Below, piece by piece: positions 45,432-54,380 of a stretch of 64,000 bases of DNA. Source of the DNA: JAKOVR01 sp031415655 (GTDB lineage Bacteria > Actinomycetota > Acidimicrobiia > Acidimicrobiales > Acidimicrobilacustridaceae). The stretch's first letter is position 1. The number at the start of each line of letters is the position of its first letter. The translations under genes were made by a program, and so were the position numbers. The stretch lies in contig JANOSD010000064.1 of assembly GCA_031415655.1 (NCBI GenBank), forward strand, positions 1 through 64,000. Direction: 5' to 3'. The notes beneath the pieces were generated by a model, which worked only from the letters and a program-made list of their open reading frames with translations, was not told the DNA's origin and made no database searches.

Positions 45432-48115
45432 CGGCCACCCGCCTCGATGCGGATGTCGGTGACCCGGCTCGACGCGTCGATGAGTTCGTTCAGCGCAAAC
45501 CCGGGTTGGTTGAACACTGCGACAGCGGTGCCACGAAGCACCAGGGGATCGGTGACCACCCGGGCGTTGATGGAGCCGTTGGGGGTCTTCACGCGAAGCT
45601 CGGCCCCATGGGGTACACCGAGACGATCGAAGTCGTAGGGGTTCACCCGAAGTGGGGTCTCGCTGGGAAGCCCAGTAAGCAGCGGGCTCAACTGGGTAGC
45701 GGTGCCGAGGTCGTACAGTTTGCGAGTCGCAACCAGACGAAGGGAGTAGGCATCGAGCGCCGGCGGATCGAGCGGCTCCCCCGCACGGAAGGTCACGAGG
45801 GCGGGAAGGACCGGGCCGACAAGTTCGGCATCTTCCACATCTCCAGGGCCAACCGCATCAGACTCAGAATCGGCGGCGACGTCACCTTCGATGTTACCCA
45901 CGACGTCGGATGGTCGGTCCCAGGCACCGGCACCGGCATCGGTGACCGGAGCCGATGCTCCACCAAAGGTGAGGCCGGGAAGCGGAACGAGCACACCATC
46001 AGCTGCATCGGTAGCGAAGAGCACCGCATCGGTGAGGCCCACGTACGCCGGCGCCAATTCGGCGATTTCGGCCCGCAGTTGCTCAACGGATTCCACTTCG
46101 AGGTCGGAACCCAAACGGTGGGCCAGTTCGGCGGCGATCTCCCAATCCGCCCGCGCCGTCCCGGGGGGCGTGACCTTCTGGTTCACCACACTCACCCGAC
46201 CTTCGAGGTTGGTGGTGGTGCCGTCGACCTCACCGAAACCGGCGGAGGCCAGCACGATCGTGGCCCGCTCAACGGAATCAGTGATGAAGAGATCGACCGC
46301 GATGAGGTTGCGTACGTTACCCAGAGCCCGCTCTACCAGCGCCCGGTCGGGGAAGTCGGTCATGGGGTCGGCGCCGAGCAGGACCAGGGTGTGGATCTGT
46401 CCGTTGGCGGCGGCGGTGAGAATGCCGAGGGCATCGAGCCCGGTGGCGCTTGGCATGGTGGGCCAGCGCCCGGCGAACCACGGACCGGCGTCCTCCACCG
46501 TGGTGCGGCCGGGAAGTAGGCCAGGGGCGAGGCCCATGTCGAGCGCACCGTGGGTGTTGCCCCGTCGAATCGCGGTGAGGAAGGTGATGCCGGGAGCGTG
46601 ATGCTGGAGGGCCGCGGCCGCATCGAGCACCCACTCGGGACCCTCGGCGATGGACTGGCGTCCGAGTACGGCGGTGAGCGGACGGTCGGCGCCAATGAGC
46701 GCCCGGGCCTGGTCGAGGGCATCAAGCTGCACCCCTCCCCCGTCGCGTCCAACCGGAATATCGGAGTAGAGCGCACGCACAACCTCGTGGGCCTCACCAG
46801 GGCGGTGTTGCAACACCACCGAGGCCAACGATGAGCAACCGTTCAATGCCGGCGTGAGTTGGATCAGTTTGACGCCGTCTTCGATCACCGCGTGGCGGAG
46901 ACGAAGGAACAGTACTGGCAGTTCTTCCTTGAGATCGGGGCCGATCAGCACGATGGTGCCCCCGGCTCGACACACGTCGTCGATGGTGGCCTTCGGCAAA
47001 CCCAGCACGGCTTCGGCTGGCATGCCGTCGGCGAGTTGGCAGTCGACGTTGTCGGTGCCGATCACGCCCTTGGCCAGTTTGGCGAATGCGTAGGCCGCCT
47101 CGTTGGTGAGGCGGGCTCCGCCGAGGAAGGCCACGCCAGACGGGCCCACCGTGTTGATCGCGTCTTGCAATGCCGTCGCAGTGGCCTTTACGGCGTCGTT
47201 CCACCGCGCCACCTCGAAGCCGTTCGCCCCTTTTATGAGGGGGTCGCGAAGACGGTGATCCGAATCCAACGATTCGAAGCCGAACCGTCCCTTGTCGCAC
47301 AGCCAACCCCAGTTCACGGGATCGATGTCGACCCCCTGATACCGGAGCACCTCGTTGCGGCTCGACTCGATGCTTACCCGACACCCGACGGCACAGGTGG
47401 TGCAGGTGCTCTCGGACTTGTCGAGATCCCAGGGACGCGCCCGAAATCGATAGCTCGTGGAGGTGAGTGCGCCGACCGGGCAGATTTGTACGGTGTTCCC
47501 GCTGAAGTACGAGGCGAAGGGCTCGTCGGGGAAGGTATTGACTTCGGTGTTGTTCCCGCGGTTGATGAAGTGAATGAGCGGGTCGCCGGCGACGTCTTTG
47601 GCGAACCGTGTGCAGCGATCGCAAAGGATGCAGCGCTCACGATCGAGCAACACCAGATCGGAAATCGGAATCGGCTTTTCGTTATGGCGTTTTTCTTCGA
47701 CGAAACGAGTTTCGCCCGGACCATGACTAAACGCCTGATCCTGTAGGGGGCACTCGCCGCCTTTGTCGCACACCGGACAGTCGAGGGGATGGTTGATGAG
47801 CAGGAACTCGAGCACTCCCTCCTGCGCCTTCTTGGTGACCTCAGATTCCGGATGCACGATCATGCCGGGAGTGCACTCGAGCATGCAGGTGGGTTGCAGG
47901 GCCGGGCCACGACCGGTGTCGACTTCGGCGATGCACATGCGACACATGCCCACAGGCTTCATACGGGGGTGATGACAAAAGCGAGGGATATAGACGCCGT
48001 GACGCTCGGCGGCGTCGATCACGAGTTCACCCTTGTGGGCGATGATCTCAACCCCGTTGATGGTGACCGGCACACCTTCGACGACTGGCGCAGCGTCGTT
48101 CGCGACGTCAGTCAT
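45428..48115 (-). CDS. nuoG: Complex I 75-kDa iron-sulfur subunit G (14-gene set)
   Basis: 895 residues from the ATG at 48115; the longer in-frame version runs antisense-like through the nuoF repeat and is rejected. Cluster ligands can be placed: [2Fe-2S] N1b C47, C58, C61, C77; N5 H109, C113, C116, C122; N4 C162, C165, C168, C212; and the extra N7 set C238, C241, C245, C273 (CxxCxxxC then 27 residues and C). N7 is typical of menaquinone-using organisms. A molybdopterin-oxidoreductase-like, catalytically inactive domain follows, with an acidic loop of about 50 residues near 750, then the C-terminal beta domain. It overlaps nuoF by eight bases. Confidence 0.95.
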   Translation of the reverse strand: MTDVANDAAPVVEGVPVTINGVEIIAHKGELVIDAAERHGVYIPRFCHHPRMKPVGMCRMCIAEVDTGRGPALQPTCMLECTPGMIVHPESEVTKKAQEGVLEFLLINHPLDCPVCDKGGECPLQDQAFSHGPGETRFVEEKRHNEKPIPISDLVLLDRERCILCDRCTRFAKDVAGDPLIHFINRGNNTEVNTFPDEPFASYFSGNTVQICPVGALTSTSYRFRARPWDLDKSESTCTTCAVGCRVSIESSRNEVLRYQGVDIDPVNWGWLCDKGRFGFESLDSDHRLRDPLIKGANGFEVARWNDAVKATATALQDAINTVGPSGVAFLGGARLTNEAAYAFAKLAKGVIGTDNVDCQLADGMPAEAVLGLPKATIDDVCRAGGTIVLIGPDLKEELPVLFLRLRHAVIEDGVKLIQLTPALNGCSSLASVVLQHRPGEAHEVVRALYSDIPVGRDGGGVQLDALDQARALIGADRPLTAVLGRQSIAEGPEWVLDAAAALQHHAPGITFLTAIRRGNTHGALDMGLAPGLLPGRTTVEDAGPWFAGRWPTMPSATGLDALGILTAAANGQIHTLVLLGADPMTDFPDRALVERALGNVRNLIAVDLFITDSVERATIVLASAGFGEVDGTTTNLEGRVSVVNQKVTPPGTARADWEIAAELAHRLGSDLEVESVEQLRAEIAELAPAYVGLTDAVLFATDAADGVLVPLPGLTFGGASAPVTDAGAGAWDRPSDVVGNIEGDVAADSESDAVGPGDVEDAELVGPVLPALVTFRAGEPLDPPALDAYSLRLVATRKLYDLGTATQLSPLLTGLPSETPLRVNPYDFDRLGVPHGAELRVKTPNGSINARVVTDPLVLRGTAVAVFNQPGFALNELIDASSRVTDIRIEAGGR

Positions 48116-49574
48116 GGCCGTGTCCCTCGTGATCGTGATCGTGATCGTGATCGTCGTGATCGTGATCGTCGTGGTCGTGATCGTCGTGGCTGTGGTCGTC
48201 GTGCTGGATGGATCGGCTGGCACCATGGCCGGCGGCGTGACCGGCGCCGATCAAGGCAACCGGGCGTTCCTGACGAGCCCGTTCCGCCTGGGCGATGTAG
48301 GCCTCGAACTCGTCGCGAAAGCGGCCGAGGGCGCTCGAGAGTGGCGATACCGCTGACGGCCCGAGGGGGCAGATCGTGGTTTGTTTCGGTGGCCAAGCGA
48401 TTCCGGGGCTGATGTTGTCGGCGACGTCCAGAAGGAGGTCGAGATCGGAGGGTCGGCCGTAGCCATCGACAATGCGACGCAGAATCCGCTCGAGCCAGGT
48501 GGTGCCCTCACGACAAGGCGTGCACTTGCCACACGATTCGTGGGCAAAAAACCGCACGAGGGAAAGGCAAGCTCGTACGGCGTCGGTCGTGTGATCCATC
48601 ACCACTATCGCCCCGGAGCCGAGCATCGAGCCGGCCTTGTCGACCGCGGCCTTTTCGAGGGGGAGATCGAGGTGTTCTTCGTAGAACCACGGAGCCGAGG
48701 CCCCACCGGGGATGAAACACTTTAAGTTGTTTCCGTCGCGGATGCCGCCGCCGTAGACCGGCGCCATGATGATGTCGCGGAAGGTGGTGACGCCGTATTC
48801 CACCTCATAGACGCCCGGCTTCTTCACGTGGCCGGACACGCTAAAGATGCGGGTGCCCTTCGATGCCTCGGCCCCGAGTTCGGTGAACTTGGCCGCCCCG
48901 TTGGTGACGATCCAGGGTACGTTCGACAACGTCTCGACGTTGTTGACGATTGTCGGTTGCATATAAAGGCCCTTGGCGGCCGGGAAAAACGGCGGCTTGA
49001 GCCGGGGCATCCCTCGGTTGCCTTCCAGACTTTCGATAAGTGCAGTCTCTTCGCCCACGATGTAGGCGCCCGCCCCCCATGCCATCACCACGTCGATTGA
49101 AAAGGCGCTGCCCAGGATGTTCTTGCCGATGTAGCCCTTGGCGTAGGCGTCGTTGAGGGCCTGAGCCATACGTTCCTGGGCGAGGGCCATCTCGCCCCGG
49201 ATGTAAATGAATGCTTGGGCGCAGCCCACGGCGTAACTCGCCAGCAGTACCCCTTCGATGAGTTGGTGCGGATCACGTTCGAGGAGGAGGCGGTCCTTGT
49301 AGGTGCCGGGCTCGCTCTCGTCGCCGTTCACCACGAGATACCGCGGCCACACGCCGGGGGGACAGAACCCCCACTTCACGCCGGCGGGGAAACCGGCACC
49401 GCCGCGTCCGAGCAGGCTGGCCGCTTTCACCTCGTTCGCCACTTGCGCCGGCGAGATGTGGGCAAGGGCCTGGCGAAGGGCCCGATAACCGCCGGAGCGC
49501 TCGTAGCCGTCGATGGTGTGGGCGTCAGGCTGGTCGAAACGCGCCGTGATCAGCTTGGGTACGTCGGTGATCAT
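48108..49574 (-). CDS. nuoF: Complex I NADH-binding subunit F with His/Asp-rich tail (14-gene set)
   Basis: 488 residues. FMN loop GRGGAGFPAGVKW (57-69), NADH loop WGAGAYIVGEETALIESLEG, and N3 cluster ligands C348, C351, C354 (ESCGKCTPCREG) and C402 (TICPLGPS). This is where NADH enters the enzyme. The last 31 residues (about 458-488) are almost only His and Asp, with 13 histidines in patterns such as HDDHDHDDHDHDD, coded by a 6-bp-based tandem repeat. The start overlaps the nuoE stop (ATGA). Confidence 0.95.
   Translation of the reverse strand: MITDVPKLITARFDQPDAHTIDGYERSGGYRALRQALAHISPAQVANEVKAASLLGRGGAGFPAGVKWGFCPPGVWPRYLVVNGDESEPGTYKDRLLLERDPHQLIEGVLLASYAVGCAQAFIYIRGEMALAQERMAQALNDAYAKGYIGKNILGSAFSIDVVMAWGAGAYIVGEETALIESLEGNRGMPRLKPPFFPAAKGLYMQPTIVNNVETLSNVPWIVTNGAAKFTELGAEASKGTRIFSVSGHVKKPGVYEVEYGVTTFRDIIMAPVYGGGIRDGNNLKCFIPGGASAPWFYEEHLDLPLEKAAVDKAGSMLGSGAIVVMDHTTDAVRACLSLVRFFAHESCGKCTPCREGTTWLERILRRIVDGYGRPSDLDLLLDVADNISPGIAWPPKQTTICPLGPSAVSPLSSALGRFRDEFEAYIAQAERARQERPVALIGAGHAAGHGASRSIQHDDHSHDDHDHDDHDHDDHDHDHDHEGHGHD
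48128..48211. repeat. GTGATC/GTCGTG tandem repeat coding the NuoF His tail
   Basis: About 84 bases built from 6-bp units GTGATC and GTCGTG. Any change by whole units keeps the nuoF frame and only alters the length of the His/Asp tail. The block ends 12 bases from the nuoG start codon, so it also lies in the region where nuoG translation initiates. Confidence 0.8.
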
Positions 49575-50218
49575 GCGCTGGCCCCACGGTCGGCCGATTG
49601 AGGCGGCTCATGGGCGTGCATCCATGCCGGTTCTCCCGCCGCCGCGGCGTCTTCCGGCGACACGATGAAGGCCCGCTGTTCGTCGGTGATGTGCTGGCGC
49701 ACTCGGCCGAGCACGCCATGCGGCGGTACCTCGTCGGCGAGGCGGCCGTGGCGGAGGTCGGCCACGAGTTGATCGAACGTGTCGTCCGTGACCTTGTAGC
49801 GGTACCGGTAGTTCACCTGTAAACACGGAGATTCGGTGCAGGCGGCCATGCACTCCACTTCCTCGACGGTGAACAGCCCGTCTGGCGTGGTGGCACCGGC
49901 GGTGATGCCAAGGTGCTCCTCCGCGTGGTGCAGCAGTTCCTCGCCCCCGGTGAGCATGCACGAGATGTTCGTGCACACGTTGATCACGTACCGCCCCACT
50001 GGGTGCAGCTTGAACATCTCGTAGAAGGTGCAGGTGCCGAGCACCTCCGCGCTGGTGACCTCGACGAGTTCGCCGATGTGGGCCATTGCATCTTCGGTGA
50101 CGTACCCGTCCTGTTCCTGCGCCAAGTGCAACAACGGAATCAATGCACTCTTCGCCCGGGGATACCTCGAGATGATCTCTCGGGCCAACTCTTCGTTGCC
50201 CGCATCAAACCGCGCCAT
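49571..50218 (-). CDS. nuoE: Complex I 24-kDa [2Fe-2S] subunit E (14-gene set)
   Basis: 215 residues from the ATG at 50218 behind a G-rich GGGGGGTGGG site; a GTG five codons upstream is possible. Thioredoxin-like fold with N1a ligands C82 and C87 (CTNISC) and C123 and C127 (CMAAC). The C-terminal ~45 residues past the fold are Ala/His-rich (PAWMHAHEPPQ). It follows nuoD after 69 bases, the largest gap in this nuo operon. Confidence 0.94.
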   Translation of the reverse strand: MARFDAGNEELAREIISRYPRAKSALIPLLHLAQEQDGYVTEDAMAHIGELVEVTSAEVLGTCTFYEMFKLHPVGRYVINVCTNISCMLTGGEELLHHAEEHLGITAGATTPDGLFTVEEVECMAACTESPCLQVNYRYRYKVTDDTFDQLVADLRHGRLADEVPPHGVLGRVRQHITDEQRAFIVSPEDAAAAGEPAWMHAHEPPQSADRGASA

Positions 50219-50287
50219 CAACCCACCCCCCACGCAACGTGGATCGGACGGCGACGAAGGAGCCCGTTCGGAAGTCCGAGGACGAAA

Positions 50288-51646
50288 TCATCGGTCTACC
50301 TCCCCCATGATGGGGTCGACAGAAGAGATCACCGCAACGGCGTCGGCAATGAAGCCGCCGTGCATCATGTGGGGAAGGCTTTGGAGGTTCACGAAGCTGG
50401 GGGCGCGGACGTGCATCCGGTAGGGATGTGACGTGCCGTCGGAGACGATGTAACAACCGAGCTCGCCTCGCGGCGACTCCACGGAAACATACGCCTCGCC
50501 CTCGGGAACTTTGAAACCCTCGGTGAAAATCTTGAAGTGATGGATGAGGGCTTCCATTGATTCGTCGATCCGGGCGCGTGGTGGCGGCGTGACCTTTTTG
50601 TCCTGGATTCGATAGTCGCCCTTGGGCATCTGGTCGAGGCATTGCCGAACGATCCGCATCGACTCACGGATCTCGTTGAGCCGAATGGCGAAACGGTCGA
50701 AGCAGTCTCCGTAGGAACCAACGACCACGTCGAAGTCGATCTGGTCGTAGGCCAGATAGGGGTCGTTTCGCCGGAGGTCCCAGGCGTAGCCGGTGGAACG
50801 AAGGATCGGCCCCGTGACCCCGAGGGCAAGGCACTCGTCGGCGGTGATCATGCCGACTCCCTGGAGACGATCGCGCCAGATCGGTTGACCGGTCATGAGC
50901 ACGTCGTACTCGTCGAGCCGGGGCGGGATGAGGTCGAGCAGCCGGAGCACGTCGTCACGCCAGCCGCCGGGAAGGTCGGCGGCAACACCACCAACGCGGA
51001 TGTAGTTGTGGTTCATGCGCAGGCCAGTGACCTTCTCGAAGAACCGCAATACTTCCTCGCGTTCACGCCAGCCGTAGATCATCATCGACACCGCGCCGAG
51101 GTCCATGCCGTTCGAAGCCAGGAAAAGCAAATGCGACGACATCCGGTTGAGCTCGGTCATGAGCATCCGGATCCAAACGGCCCGCGCTGGTGCTTCGATG
51201 TCGAGCAGCTTTTCGACCGTGAGGGCGAACGCCAGCTCGGTGAACAGCGGAGCGGCGTAGTCCATGCGGGTGACGTTGGTGCCGCCCTGCAGGTAGGTGA
51301 GCTCTTCCCCCGTCCATTCCATGCCAGTGTGCAAATACCCGATCACCGGCTTGGTGCGCAGCACGGTCTCGCCGTTGAGTTCCAGCATGAGTCGAAGCAC
51401 ACCGTGGGTGGACGGATGCTGTGGGCCCATGTTGATGATCATGGTTTGGTCGTCGGCGAGCGTTTCGCCCTCCGGGGGTTCTGGCGCCGCCCCTTCCGCC
51501 TCGGCTTCAGACATGCGCAACACGGCACCGAGGTCCCGAAGGCGTGCCCCGGCATGGAGCACCTGCGCCGATGTCAGCTCCTGCTCGGCTTCGACGGAAT
51601 GGCCGTCTTGCGCGACCTCGGTGACGTCGGTGGGAACCGCGGTCAT
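50288..51646 (-). CDS. nuoD: Complex I 49-kDa subunit D (14-gene set)
   Basis: 452 residues, 60 longer than the paralogue because of an Ala/Glu-rich N-terminal extension. Core: NMGPQHPSTHGVLRLMLELNGE, GTNVTRMDYAAPLF, and the C-terminal SSVDPIMGEVDR in place of the DxDR ending. Forms the quinone pocket with NuoB. Start overlaps the nuoC stop. Confidence 0.95.
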   Translation of the reverse strand: MTAVPTDVTEVAQDGHSVEAEQELTSAQVLHAGARLRDLGAVLRMSEAEAEGAAPEPPEGETLADDQTMIINMGPQHPSTHGVLRLMLELNGETVLRTKPVIGYLHTGMEWTGEELTYLQGGTNVTRMDYAAPLFTELAFALTVEKLLDIEAPARAVWIRMLMTELNRMSSHLLFLASNGMDLGAVSMMIYGWREREEVLRFFEKVTGLRMNHNYIRVGGVAADLPGGWRDDVLRLLDLIPPRLDEYDVLMTGQPIWRDRLQGVGMITADECLALGVTGPILRSTGYAWDLRRNDPYLAYDQIDFDVVVGSYGDCFDRFAIRLNEIRESMRIVRQCLDQMPKGDYRIQDKKVTPPPRARIDESMEALIHHFKIFTEGFKVPEGEAYVSVESPRGELGCYIVSDGTSHPYRMHVRAPSFVNLQSLPHMMHGGFIADAVAVISSVDPIMGEVDR

Positions 51647-52197
51647 CGGGCATCCGTGGTGGTTTTGAACTGCACGGGGATCCGCCCGGAGTTGTAGTCC
51701 TTACGGAGCGGGTGCCCTACCCAATCTTCCGGGAGCAGGATCCGGTTCGGATCGGGGTGCCCGTCGAACACGATGCCGAACATGTCGAACGCCTCACGCT
51801 CCATTGCTTCGGTACCCGGGTAGAGGGAAAACAACGTGGGAAGGTGGGGAGCGGCCACATCAACCTGCACTCGTACCCGGATACGCCGGGTGCCGTGATG
51901 GGCGAGCAGACTCACGACCACTTCGAATCGCTCCGGCTCGATCCCGTCGGGTAGATCGCGGGGCAGTTCGTAGGTGAGGTAGTCCACCGCGCACAGATCG
52001 ATACAGGTGAGGAAGCCGTCGGCGTGCAACGAGGCGAGCACCTTGAGGTAGGAGCCCGCCGGCACGTGAAGAACTTGCTGCCCACGTGACCACGTGACCA
52101 GGCAATCGTGGAGCCGTTCGGGTTCCGGTGAGTTCTCGTGCGTTTCTTCACGAGCCTCGTCGGAGGCGTCGGGGGTTTGCGCGTCCGCCATGATCAT
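51643..52197 (-). CDS. nuoC: Complex I 30-kDa subunit C (14-gene set)
   Basis: 184 residues. LCAVDYLTYE, REAFDMFGIVFDGHPDPNRILLPEDWVGHPLRKDY are the family motifs. Start ATGATCATG overlaps the nuoB stop, so the first or third codon could be used. The N-terminal 25 residues are acidic. Confidence 0.94.
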   Translation of the reverse strand: MIMADAQTPDASDEAREETHENSPEPERLHDCLVTWSRGQQVLHVPAGSYLKVLASLHADGFLTCIDLCAVDYLTYELPRDLPDGIEPERFEVVVSLLAHHGTRRIRVRVQVDVAAPHLPTLFSLYPGTEAMEREAFDMFGIVFDGHPDPNRILLPEDWVGHPLRKDYNSGRIPVQFKTTTDAR

Positions 52198-52778
52198 CGC
52201 CGCCCGAGGCTGACGGGAACGTCGATCTGCTGACCGTCTCGCTGCTCGATCACCAGTCCGAGGCCGGCGCCGTTCGGTCGTTTGGTGAGTTCACCGGTAC
52301 GGATCTGCTCATGCAACGTAAGGATCGCATGCATCAGCGTTTGCGGCCCCGGAGGGCAACCCGGGGCATAGACGTCCACCGGAACCACCTGATCGACACC
52401 CTGCACAATCGCATAGTTGTTGAACATGCCACCGCTCGACGCACAGACACCCATGGAGATGACCCACTTGGGTTCCGCCATCTGGTCGTAGATCTGGCGC
52501 AACACGGGGGCCATTTTCTGGCTCACTCGGCCGGCCACGATCATGAGGTCGGCCTGACGGGGGGAGGCGCGAAACACCTCCATGCCAAACCGTGAGAGGT
52601 CGTAGTGCGCAGCGCCGGCACCCATCATTTCGATGGCGCAGCAGGCGAGCCCGAACGTGGCGGGGAAGCAGCTCTGGTAACGCGCCCACTTCACCATGCC
52701 CTCCAGCGGAGCGGTAATGATGTTGCGATTGAGGGCCTCGAGACCGAGATCCATCACCCCGCCGTCAGCGCCGGCCAT
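52194..52778 (-). CDS. nuoB: Complex I subunit B carrying cluster N2 (14-gene set)
   Basis: 194 residues from the ATG at 52778 overlapping the nuoA stop; the longer frame upstream reads through nuoA and is rejected. N2 ligands are in GLACCAIEMMG, SMGVCASSGG and PGCPPGPQT. The C-terminus is about 20 residues longer than in the paralogue. Confidence 0.95.
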   Translation of the reverse strand: MAGADGGVMDLGLEALNRNIITAPLEGMVKWARYQSCFPATFGLACCAIEMMGAGAAHYDLSRFGMEVFRASPRQADLMIVAGRVSQKMAPVLRQIYDQMAEPKWVISMGVCASSGGMFNNYAIVQGVDQVVPVDVYAPGCPPGPQTLMHAILTLHEQIRTGELTKRPNGAGLGLVIEQRDGQQIDVPVSLGRR

Positions 52779-53338
52779 CAGGCGGCCTCGCCGTGTCCAG
52801 CTGCCGCGTGGGCCGCAGGAGCGTGGGCCGCCGGAGCGTGAGTGGGAGCAGTTCGAGCATGAGTGGGAGCAGTTCGGGCGGCGGGCTCGAGGGAGGCCGG
52901 CCGCCCCTCGGTACCGACTCGCCGGATGGTGTTGTTGAGGGTTCGATTCGGCGCCATGACATCGGCTCGGCGTTGACGCACTTTGGGACCCCACTCCAAC
53001 GCACCGTTGCCGATGAGATAGACAAACGACTCGAACACCAAGACGGCAAACAAGCCAATGACGGCGAGTCCGTAGCCTCCGAGTTCACGAAACACCACAG
53101 CCCACGGGAAGAAGAAGATGATCTCGATGTCGAACACGATGAAGATCATTGCCACCAGGTAGAACTTCACCGGAAATCGTTCCGGCGGTTCACGTCCGGG
53201 AACGATGCCGCACTCATACGGGGCTTCCTTTGCGTTGCTCCGAGCTTTCGGCGACAGCATGACGCTCACCGCAAGGCTGACGAGCCCGAAGACCATCGCG
53301 AGGACGAAAAGCACGAGCACCGGGAGGTACTGACTCAC
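52778..53338 (-). CDS. nuoA: Complex I membrane subunit A with Ala/His-rich tail (14-gene set)
   Basis: 186 residues from the GTG at 53338, four bases after the preceding gene's stop; GAGG is upstream. Three TM helices with APYECGIVPG and FIVFDIEIIFFFPWA. The normal subunit would end near residue 120; here a tail of about 65 residues follows, Ala/Pro/His-rich with units such as PTHA, PAAHA and AAGH. Confidence 0.94.
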   Translation of the reverse strand: MSQYLPVLVLFVLAMVFGLVSLAVSVMLSPKARSNAKEAPYECGIVPGREPPERFPVKFYLVAMIFIVFDIEIIFFFPWAVVFRELGGYGLAVIGLFAVLVFESFVYLIGNGALEWGPKVRQRRADVMAPNRTLNNTIRRVGTEGRPASLEPAARTAPTHARTAPTHAPAAHAPAAHAAAGHGEAA

Positions 53339-53342
53339 GAAC

Positions 53343-54350
53343 TCAGCCCTCAACCTTGGCGACGGTGCGGGCACGATTGGCCCACTCGTTCTTGTCACGG
53401 AAGTGGAGGTGCAGACAGAAGTACACGAAAAGACTGGTGCAGATGAAGAAAAAGGCAGCGGGTTTCGCCCGGATGTTGCCTTGGTTTCGGATCAGCACCA
53501 CCGAAACGACGGGCTTCGATTCGTCAATCACAGGAATCGGCGGCGGCTCGCCCGCCTTGGCCTCCTGCACAATCACCGGTTGCACTTGCACGAGGGCATA
53601 GTGCGGTGGGTGCCAGAGACGGAACGTCTTTGTAATTCGAGCGGTGAAACGACACAGCGGCGTGGCAGGAACGAGCGTCTTGGCTTCGGCGCCCGTGCCG
53701 CCGCTGTCGGGGCAGTCGTCTTCGAGAGTGGGGTTGCCTCCGAAGTCGAAGACGTCGAGCTTCTTGTACTCCGTAGCGTCGTCAAACACCCCTTGGGCAA
53801 TAAGCGCGGCATCGGCCGCAGTCTGTGACTCGCCCGCCTCTGAGGTGGGGATGATCTTCCACTGGCCCAGATCGGCGCGTTGCGGCACCTCCCGTTTGCC
53901 AACGAAAAGTCGACCGTCCTCGCAGGTAGTCGTGACGGAAGCGACGTCGGAGAGAACAGGAGACTTCGGCGTGAGGTTCGCAACGTTCGGACACGTCGCG
54001 ATCACGTCGGCGGCGGAAGCGAACTTCGACGGCAACAACAGCACGGCATCGGTCTTTGCGGTGCTCGTGCCGTCAAGCAGGATCTCTACCGGCTCCCACT
54101 TTGGCGTGACACCACCGCTGGGTCCGATACCAGGGGGCTGAATCCACCAGGTAAGCGTGAGGATGGCCATCCACCCGAACAGCCCGGCAAGCGACAGCAA
54201 CAACCCGAGCCGTACACCGGTGTTCGTAGCCAGGATCACGAAGGTCGACCCCATCAGAATGGCGACGCCGAGTACCACGGTCAGGATGCCGCGGATAGCG
54301 GGATCCCAGCTCAGGCCGGCGAGAAGGTTGACGGTTTCAGTCGCGATCAT
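53343..54350 (-). CDS. Membrane protein of the bc-complex/complex I gene cluster, function unknown
   Basis: 335 residues. Two TM helices near the N-terminus (ILTVVLGVAILMGSTFVILAT and LGLLLSLAGLFGWMAILTLTWW), about 210 residues of predicted extracytoplasmic domain with four scattered Cys (CPNVANL, TTCED, DDCPD, PLCRF) that could form two disulfides, and a third TM helix (AAFFFICTSLFVYFCLHLHF) with a short basic tail. No haem, Fe-S or copper motif. It lies between the dihaem cytochrome c (30 bases) and nuoA (4 bases), so it is probably an accessory subunit or assembly factor of the bc complex or of a supercomplex with complex I. That role is inferred from position only. Confidence 0.75.
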   Translation of the reverse strand: MIATETVNLLAGLSWDPAIRGILTVVLGVAILMGSTFVILATNTGVRLGLLLSLAGLFGWMAILTLTWWIQPPGIGPSGGVTPKWEPVEILLDGTSTAKTDAVLLLPSKFASAADVIATCPNVANLTPKSPVLSDVASVTTTCEDGRLFVGKREVPQRADLGQWKIIPTSEAGESQTAADAALIAQGVFDDATEYKKLDVFDFGGNPTLEDDCPDSGGTGAEAKTLVPATPLCRFTARITKTFRLWHPPHYALVQVQPVIVQEAKAGEPPPIPVIDESKPVVSVVLIRNQGNIRAKPAAFFFICTSLFVYFCLHLHFRDKNEWANRARTVAKVEG

Positions 54351-54380
54351 GTGTGGTCTCGGTGGGGTGCGGGCCGCGGG

